Source: Amorphochlora amoebiformis (lineage: Eukaryota; Cercozoa; Chlorarachniophyceae). Taken from it: a stretch of 64,000 nucleotides of DNA. Under the pieces are notes generated by a model that had not been told where the DNA came from, searched no databases, and saw nothing but the letters and a program-made list of their open reading frames with translations. The stretch covers positions 558,001 through 622,000 of the forward strand of contig BAAHQB010000109.1 of assembly GCA_054601695.1 (NCBI GenBank), written 5' to 3'. Both the position numbers and the translations under genes were made by a program. Every line of letters starts with the position of its first letter. Positions within the stretch are counted from its first letter, which is position 1. This document shows positions 1 to 64,000 of the stretch, in pieces.

Positions 1-38
1 ATATATAAATATATGCCTATGACCATATCACTTTATTG

Positions 39-117
<79 letters not shown>

Positions 118-134
118 CGTGCGTGTGTGTAATG

Positions 135-177
<43 letters not shown>

Positions 178-256
178 TTTTTGTATGTATACATATAAAA
201 CATATATATATATATATATATATTGTATATGTATACATATATAACATATATATATG

Positions 257-306
<50 letters not shown>

Positions 307-479
307 AATATATATATACATATATTTGCATATATATACAAATAGTGTAACGATGTAATATTGAACACATAATATATATGTATATATATATATATATATA
401 TGTATATTTGTGTATAGGTAATGCATAATTATTGACATGTATATTCATACATATACACTCCATATTTATTTATACATGG

Positions 480-510
<31 letters not shown>

Positions 511-685
511 CATGTGTATTTATTTGTTTAATCATACATACCAATTTCTCATATTATACATGTGGAATATATCTGCTTTTTATACGTATATTAATATATA
601 TATATACATATATCTACTTATATGTATATAAAAAATATATACAAATATACCTATATGTGTATAGACATGTAGAACATCATTAGAA

Positions 686-734
<49 letters not shown>

Positions 735-743
735 TATATGCAA

Positions 744-815
<72 letters not shown>

Positions 816-1166
816 TGTCCAGTTGTTTCGACGTAGATAACGCTATGGGCATTTTTGTGTTTGTGTGTGTGCGTGAAATTATCCTACTCATTTCATTAAT
901 TTGTACATCCTTACAACCAAAATGCAAACAGAATACATATATATCTCCCTCTCCGTATGTGAGTGTGTTATGATCTCATGCGAAAGATATTTCTTTCTGA
1001 GTGTTGGTTATAAAGACATCTGTGTGTGTCATTTCTGGGACGGTTTCTGTTGGAATAATGATGCGAAGAAATGTTTTCGTCGTGTGGTTTTTCTGTGATT
1101 TGATGTTGTGTGAATGTTGATTTTTGGTGATGTTGTGAGGTAGTTGAGTGACTACATGACATGCAC

Positions 1167-6567
<5,401 letters not shown>

Positions 6568-7130
6568 TTAAATGTGAGAAAATACTAACGAGAAATGGAG
6601 GTGCTTATTATTGGTTGATATCGCCTAAGAATGGAGGAGAGAAATTCCGAATAAAGGTTATATTTATATTTGTAATTTTATTTAATCGCATCTGAAACGG
6701 CGGTGTGAGCCGGGAGCCAATCAACGACCTCCCGACGACGCGATTCCCATCGCACCTCCAGCACCTATGGATAAAAAAAAGGTGAACATAGGCTTAGCTT
6801 AAGGCTGGGAAGACATTCGGACCTGCACCTGGGAACCTCGAGTGCTTTTGTCTTGAGGGAAGGGATGTTCATCGAGCCAATCTTCTCTTCCTTCTTCGCC
6901 CTCTAACCATTCTTGATCCCTAATCCCCCCGTCCGTTGTCTTTTGTGTCCAAAAACTCAACTGAAGACTTTTTCCAACTTTTGCAGAAGCCTATACATGT
7001 CGCATTTGGGCGCGGATTGTCATCTAGTGCCGTACCTAGTTGGGTAAAGGCAAAAAAAAACCACACAACCGCGGTAAAGCCTCACCTCAAAAAAGTCAAA
7101 AATGTGTCACCGACTGCGAAACTTAAAAAG
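6568..7130. promoter_or_regulatory. Head-to-head spacer between protease and EF-hand-like gene
   Basis: About 560 bp free of (AT)n, separating two divergent genes, so a shared promoter is inferred. A pyrimidine-rich tract ends in ttgcag at about 6986, a strong 3' splice site for a plus-strand exon (6987 to about 7043) that could be a 5' non-coding or start exon of the EF-hand-like gene. Poly-G runs around 6500-6530 are codons of the protease signal peptide read on the other strand. No TATA box stands out. Confidence 0.4.
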
Positions 7131-12466
<5,336 letters not shown>

Positions 12467-12600
12467 TCGATGGGTATTAGATACCATCTAACATCATACT
12501 GATTACGCACTTGCGAACCCGTGGCCAGTGGATTAGCTTACCTTTTTCCAGACGTCATACTGAATCGTATATGTATCGTATAAGTTAGGTTTAATCATGC

Positions 12601-13350
12601 AATGACTAGTTTGAATACGGAATCAGTGCCTAGAGTGCCCTAGGTGCCAAATGTAATGTCTAGAATGTATACACTAGATCTAGTAGATACATGTACACGC
12701 ACAGACTCTCTAAATGTAGTACCTTAGTAGAGTCTCAAGAGTCTCTAGAGTCTAGAGAGTCTAGAGAGTCTGGAGAGTAATCTGGTGATCATGACCCGTG
12801 ATCACGAGCTAGAGACCTACTAGACCTAGGAGACTATTGATTATTTAGATTCTAGAGATTATATATAGATTCTAGAGATTATAGCTAGACTCTCTAGACT
12901 CTACCTAGAGGTAGCTAGGGTAGGTGACTCTAGCTAGCTAGGCTCTAGAAGCTAGTAGAGAGATTTCCCATAGTCTAGCCAGTAGTCTCTAGATTCTCTA
13001 GATATGTATTCAGATTCCACTGATCCAGTCGGATCTTTATCTCTCTACTAGCTCTAGTCTCTATATATAGTCAGGCTAGCCTAGTACTTGTAGCATCTAG
13101 CTAGCTAGAGCATCTCTAGTATCTAGAGTATATCTAGCTAGATCTACTAGATCTAGCTAGTTAGTGCTAGTACGGATCTAGAATCTAGAGAATATCTAGA
13201 CTCTCTGATTCATGAGTCAGAATCATGACCAGCTCTAGATACTAGATCTAGTAGATCTAGTAGATATACTAGATATACTCTAGATACTAGAGTCTACCTA
13301 GTCTACGAATACTATCTAGACTATCGTCTAGATCGTACTACTACTAGTAC
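12601..13350. repeat. CTAG-rich palindromic tract 1
   Basis: Dense short palindromes (tctagactctagag, gctagctagg, gatctagtagatctag) with no coding frame. The composition differs sharply from the (AT)n around it. It could fold into many alternative hairpins in RNA from either strand. Function unknown; its place between two convergent 3' ends suggests a role in transcription end or separation (inference). Confidence 0.7.
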
Positions 13351-13424
13351 TACATAATAATATATATATATATATATATATATGCGTATATAATACATAT
13401 ATATATATATACATATATATACAC

Positions 13425-13457
<33 letters not shown>

Positions 13458-13531
13458 CATACATATACATATATATATATATATATATATATGTACACCT
13501 TAGTGCAATAAGGATCCCATTAGCGATATTT

Positions 13532-13648
<117 letters not shown>

Positions 13649-13677
13649 GAATATTATACATATATATATATATATAT

Positions 13678-13734
13678 ACCTTGAGTTGGATAATGCAATA
13701 AGAATCACATCAGCCGTCTTATATATATATCTAG

Positions 13735-13766
<32 letters not shown>

Positions 13767-13794
13767 TATATAAATATACGTATATGTTTATACA

Positions 13795-13842
<48 letters not shown>

Positions 13843-13889
13843 CATAGATACCTTGAGTTCGATTTTGCAATAAGAATCACATCAGCCGT

Positions 13890-13958
<69 letters not shown>

Positions 13959-14081
13959 ATATGTACATACGTATATGTTAAAACACGCATATATAATATA
14001 TATATATATATATATATACTAGATATATATATATATATTTATATATATATATATATATACATATACCTTGAGTTCGATAAT
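13678..14081. repeat. Dispersed ccttgagtt repeat, three copies
   Basis: About 45 bp reading ccttgagttcgat, then gcaataagaatcacatcagcc, at 13678 and 13851, with a shortened copy at 14067. Each is set between (AT)n blocks. Confidence 0.7.
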
Positions 14082-14254
14082 ACCGGGGCTCTAGAGACTA
14101 TATCCTATAGTATATCTAGTATTATATTGCACTAGTGTATTGTATCTGGGAAAACATACACAAAGTTATATGATGAGTATATGATCCAGCGCCAGATGCC
14201 ATTATCTAGTCATATCTAGTACTGGAGTCGTCAGACAAGGGTTTGGTTTACTCC

Positions 14255-21644
<7,390 letters not shown>

Positions 21645-22082
21645 TTCTGGGGAAATTTAATATATCAAAAGTACATATGAATTATGTTCATGTCGTAAAA
21701 TTTAACGCCAGCTCAATTATACCTCTTCACGAATGAGACGTTCTTTGTATTGTATCACACGGCAAGGAGGGAGAGCATTTCTTGCCGCCGAATTAAACCC
21801 CAGCTTATTTTTCGGTATGTACAGTTTCACTATTCGAAAATGAGGTTTGGGGCGCTCAACTTTTCCACTTGGGGTAGAAGTATACTAAGTTGAACCAGAA
21901 CCTATCCTGATAGCTGCAGAGGCTTGTGTAAGGCGGGGGCCTCCATTTTCACTCCAGAACTGAGCTCCGGGCTGGCTAAAAGTTGCGCGCGTAAAAGATG
22001 ATGAGGTTAAGGATAAATTGCCAAAAGTAATTGCACGTGCCGATCACCACGATTCCCTAGATAACACGACCCTGTCACTGTC
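21645..22082. promoter_or_regulatory. Head-to-head spacer between helicase and SAM-Kelch gene
   Basis: 438 bp of mixed-composition DNA, free of (AT)n, between divergent start codons. A minus-strand acceptor ends at 21647, just before the helicase ATG, so part of this spacer may be an intron and 5' exon of the helicase. A donor-like gtataa on the minus strand lies near 21730. Probably a shared promoter; no element is recognised. Confidence 0.4.
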
Positions 22083-32143
<10,061 letters not shown>

Positions 32144-34133
32144 GATTCATAATCGCAAACCCTAAACCCTTAACCTAACCTTTCCTAACCCACGCTGAAC
32201 CCTGGATAAAGCCTGGCCTAACTAATAGGGATTGCAATATGATGGAAAGCCTTAGGATAGCCCTCTAGCGCTCCAGTGGTCCAGCCCTCGAATGTTGCCA
32301 GTCTTAACGGTCTGGTTTAGCGCTATTCAATTCTAACCTTTTTCCCTTGGATACGAACATATATACCGTAGGAATGTACATGTAATTGTCTGCGAGAAAG
32401 GAATACTGACCAATAGGGAAGAAAGAGACAGGAAGAATGGTAAAAATGCAAATACCATAATGGAAACGTCATAAAAACGGAGAATGGAAAATAGGTTCAA
32501 AACCTTTATGCTTTATTCTTCCCTCTAACCGCACCTCCTTTTTTCCCTTTTTTTTTATACTCATTTTTCTTTCCACGTGTTTCCATCTCTTTTCTCTCCT
32601 CTCTCTGATTTCTGATTTATACTCTCCACCTGCGTGCATCGCTACTAGTACAGACATCTAGTATTATATATACCAGTGATATTGAGAGTAACGGAAGAAT
32701 GCGAGGTTAATTTTGTGAGTGAGTTTACTTTCTTTTTTGGGAATTCCGAGTTTGTCTAGTTTGTATAGATCGACATCGTGGCTTTAGTAACTAGACTTAA
32801 TCTAGTAATCTCAGCCGTGTCAAGTCTCTACAGCCTAGAGTCTGGAGAGTCTGGAGAGTTGCCAATCGGACTGGTCTCTAAAGTCTAGTAGCTCTAGCTA
32901 GTAGAGTAGGCGGAATCGATTCATGCTCTATCTAGATGCTAGTCACTAGAATCATATTCTAGAAGCGAGCTACAGAGCTATATCTAGTCTAGTCCAGATA
33001 TACTACATATAATACGACTACTAGCAGTGTCTAGGTAGTGGTATATCTAGATGTCTACTATTGATATAATAGTCTAGTTAGATAGTAGATAGTGATAGTA
33101 CTAGTCTAGCTAGTACTAGCTGTGGCACCATGACTTGGATGTTTTCCGATATTACTATATGTAAATGAAGTTTCATAATCACTGTATAGCTGTCTCGATA
33201 CTCCAGACTGACATCAATTTTAGATTAATAATTATTTTTTCGACTTCTAATGACTAGAATGAGCCTAGAGTACAGTCTGATGTCTAGATCATAATGATTA
33301 ACAAGTCTTATAAATGTAACTTAATCTTGGCAAATAGTTCCGGATTAACTGGAACAAAGTCCAAATAATTTGTTAATCAGCCACTAGACCCATGCAAAGG
33401 TGTCAAAACTAGTATACTATGGCTCGCTTCTGATAAATTTAAACGCGATCCTGGAACTACCGGCGGCGGCCATTGAACCAGTTTATCAGTTATCACTGAC
33501 CATAATGACTCTTGTCAGTGACTCGCAAGCATTAATATTTGGGATATCATCTAGATCATTGCGCCACTGCCAAGTAACATTCAATAGACGTCAACAATGC
33601 AAAAATACGTATACCAACATACGTACGCACATATGTATTAATACGTATACCACAAGCGTATATCAGATGCGTATCCCAACGCACTAGTAGTAGACGTATA
33701 CTGAACAGTATACCAAATACGTACGCACATACGTACCTACGAACGTGTACCAACTTACGTACCGTATGATACATGCGTACAACCAACTGACATAAGTACC
33801 GACATACGTATCGGAAGGTTTGCGCGTAGACCCTGATGGGCCCAGATCTAGATATGTAGCCTGCGCAACATGGCGTCCGCAACAACTTTCGGACATATAC
33901 GAGTACGTTAGCTAAGTTAAATTGGCACCTATACATATATGGAGTGCTCCTACTGCTAATTAAACTTTTCACACAACCTAGAGACTAGAAAGAGCCGTTA
34001 TTATAGTATTCTATTAGATCTATACTGTCTTCTACACTGTTTAAGCTGTACGTCAGTACGGTATTCGTGACAGACTGATAATATATACTAGTATGCATAT
34101 ACATATATGTGTATATATATATATATATATACA

Positions 34134-34229
<96 letters not shown>

Positions 34230-34258
34230 TTATATATATATATATAAACTTATATATA

Positions 34259-34295
<37 letters not shown>

Positions 34296-34556
34296 ATATA
34301 TGTATACATATATCCATGTATATACAGCAGTGATGCACATCCTCTAGATGATAAAATTTCAATTGATATCAGCTAGGTTAAGTGGTTGAAGTTACGCATA
34401 CATGTATGTCTATACTCTAGATACTAGTTCTAGTATCATGTACATGCTCCCTGATATGATGTCCCCGCGATCAAAAGTTGTTATATACATGTACGAGATG
34501 TACGTACGTACGCTAGATCCATCGATCTAATAGCAAGAGACTGTCGCCGCAGTCAG
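32144..34556. other. Tail-to-tail spacer with CTAG-rich tract and ACGTA-rich stretch
   Basis: Between the ends of the SAM-Kelch and GTF3C5 genes. It holds TTAGGG-like bits (32157-32190), a possible terminal Kelch exon (32372-32474), a CTAG-rich tract (32740-33130), a stretch of tacgtacgcacatacgtac-like palindromic repeats (33600-33830) and (AT)n at 34110-34300. Frames in 33400-33690 and 33556-33970 look non-coding. Confidence 0.6.
32740..33130. repeat. CTAG-rich palindromic tract 2
   Basis: About 20 CTAG tetranucleotides in 390 bp by hand count, in the same style as 12601-13350, including clustered tctagagtctgg-type motifs. It lies in the second convergent spacer. No ORF. Confidence 0.65.
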
Positions 34557-45830
<11,274 letters not shown>

Positions 45831-46426
45831 GGGTTTCTCGGTCCTTTAGACCATGCACGACCCAGGGCTTCTATGCATCCTAGAGAAATATTATTGGAGT
45901 GATTGACAACGGGGCCAAAGTCTTGTTCATATCACCCTACGGCAAAAAGCTTCAAAACGAGTTTTGCAACCATATCAATGACGGAAATGTAGACAATCCA
46001 AAACCTAAGCCCGCATTCATCTATCAAGACCCCACACAAACCACACCACGATGTTGCAGTCCTCGGAGATCCTCGAGTTCTCTGGAGACCGTCAGGGATC
46101 TGACACCGACCGACACCAAAAGAAGAGTGTAGGGAAATTTCCGATCGTCACGCTTAGAAGTCACACGTGAATATCTGCATTGTCACACTGCCATGTCGCA
46201 CGAAAAGCGTGATGATGGGATATGTCACAGGGTTATGACAGGGTCAGATGCTTCGGAAGCATCCCGTTTCATCTCGGTTAAATCGGGCAGTGGCCGGCAC
46301 ACAACATACGCCGCTCTTTTCTTTTCTCGCGGCTGGTTGTGGAATCAGAAGGGATCTTCATCCAGCTACACGCCCGCCCACCAATAAAAGAGAGATATAG
46401 GGACAGCGTTAGGAACACAATCCAGA
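45831..46426. promoter_or_regulatory. Head-to-head spacer between GTF3C5 and glycine decarboxylase
   Basis: 596 bp between two well-supported start codons on opposite strands, free of microsatellites, so it must contain both promoters. A plus-strand open frame at 45899-46132 (IDNGAKVLFISPYG) looks protein-like but has no start context or recognised family. Another at 46193-46387 overlaps the likely 5' leader of glycine decarboxylase. Confidence 0.55.
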
Positions 46427-52933
<6,507 letters not shown>

Positions 52934-53606
52934 ATGGTTCGAAATCGAAGATATGAACACGAAGATATGAACACGAAGATATGAACAGAACACGAACAAG
53001 ATCAACAAGCTTTCATCTCACCTTCATCACCGTAGAGTCTCTAGAGTCTACGCCTGTACGTCTAGTCTCAGAGTCCAGCTGGAACATGTCTAGTACGTAC
53101 TGAAAGCTAGACGAAAGAGTCCCAATGCCCCCAAATTCATTCACTAAGGCTTAATCTCGTCACTAGAGTCAATGACAGAATGAGGCCCTCTACTAGATCT
53201 GGCCCATGGCCCTTGGCGCGATGGGAGCGCCGAGTGAGGCCTTTTGCTTTCACTTTAGCGCTACAACTCGAGTCATACTACGGCCGGGCCGCCTACTCAT
53301 ATAGCTCTCATGATGTCATGGTTAAAAAATAAATTAATTATAATTTCAAGCGGTCGATCTTGAGTATCCCTTAGTATCAAGAGCTTGTAGCAGGTCTAGC
53401 TGATCTATGAGGCTACTAGCTATATATATAGGCTACTAGAGGCTAGGTCAGAGCTAGTAGAGTGCCGCTCGGATCCGAGCTCACATCCTAGACATCATCG
53501 AACTATCGGGTTTTATTACATCTACATGCAATTCTTTTCACTAGCGTACATCTGGATACTGGTTGAACTCATCTAAAAATGATAATTATGTCTAAATATC
53601 CGAAAC
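52934..53606. other. Tail-to-tail spacer with CTAG-rich tract 3
   Basis: Between the stops of glycine decarboxylase and the RNA methyltransferase. It begins with three copies of cacgaagatatgaa (about 52958-52990), then CTAG-rich DNA (about 53035-53470, including tctctagagtctacgcctg and ctactagctatata). The tract continues into the last codons of the methyltransferase (LLDLDR, written with two CTAG). No other gene is visible. Confidence 0.6.
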
Positions 53607-63920
<10,314 letters not shown>

Positions 63921-63934
63921 CTACAAAATCAACA

Positions 63935-64000
63935 TCACATAATCACCACGCCGACAACACAATCACCACGCCAACAACACAATCACCACGACAACACCAC
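63935..64000. repeat. aatcaccacgccaacaacac repeat at the right edge
   Basis: Three 21-bp copies starting 15 bp upstream (gene sense) of the acceptor of exon 63685-63920, running off the window. Confidence 0.75.

Noticed and set aside
28-463. Several 100-140-codon open frames of (IY)n, (HT)n, (CV)n type here and in every long intron
   Set aside because: They are translations of (AT)n and (GT)n microsatellites, open on both strands at once.
12601-13350. Transposon with terminal inverted repeats
   Set aside because: The CTAG palindromes are spread throughout, with no defined ends, no target-site duplication and no coding frame.

Overview
This is nuclear DNA of a eukaryote, most likely an intron-rich protist or alga. 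Every protein-coding region is broken into short exons with GT/AG borders, there are no operons, and degenerate TTAGGG/CCCTAA arrays occur. All introns are swollen by (AT)n microsatellites and minisatellites, so coding exons are small islands in AT repeat. I cannot name the species. Strict strand alternation of neighbouring genes is known from brown algae, which makes a stramenopile a reasonable but unproven guess.

I could assemble seven genes by joining exons by hand; for almost all junctions both splice sites and codon phase agree. They alternate strand without exception. (1) minus, left edge to 6567: pepsin-family aspartic protease, 3' end outside the window. (2) plus, about 7131-12466: small EF-hand-like protein, N-terminus unresolved. 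(3) minus, 14255-21644: ZGRF1-type superfamily 1 helicase. (4) plus, 22083-32143: SAM, coiled-coil, Kelch-propeller protein. (5) minus, 34557-45830: TFIIIC subunit GTF3C5/Tfc1. (6) plus, 46427-52933: mitochondrial glycine decarboxylase P-protein, complete at 985 residues. (7) minus, 53607 to the right edge: TrmA/TRMT2-family RNA uracil-5-methyltransferase, 5' end outside. The genes are unrelated housekeeping or signalling functions and do not form a pathway.

Head-to-head spacers are short (about 440-600 bp) and fairly free of repeats, so they are probably shared promoters. The three tail-to-tail spacers (12467-14254, 32144-34556, 52934-53606) all carry tracts extraordinarily rich in CTAG, with many TCTAGA-type palindromes. 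The head-to-head spacers do not.

The most striking signal is in the introns. Many minisatellites are amplified copies of the adjacent exon-intron border: the last or first bases of an exon together with its splice site, always on the intron side. I see this at a dozen junctions in six of the seven genes, including decayed duplicate exon ends in the glycine decarboxylase gene. This looks like a recurrent process that seeds tandem repeats at splice junctions. No tRNA, rRNA, CRISPR array, transposon ORF or viral gene was recognised. Most other open frames are (IY)n or (HT)n translations of microsatellites.
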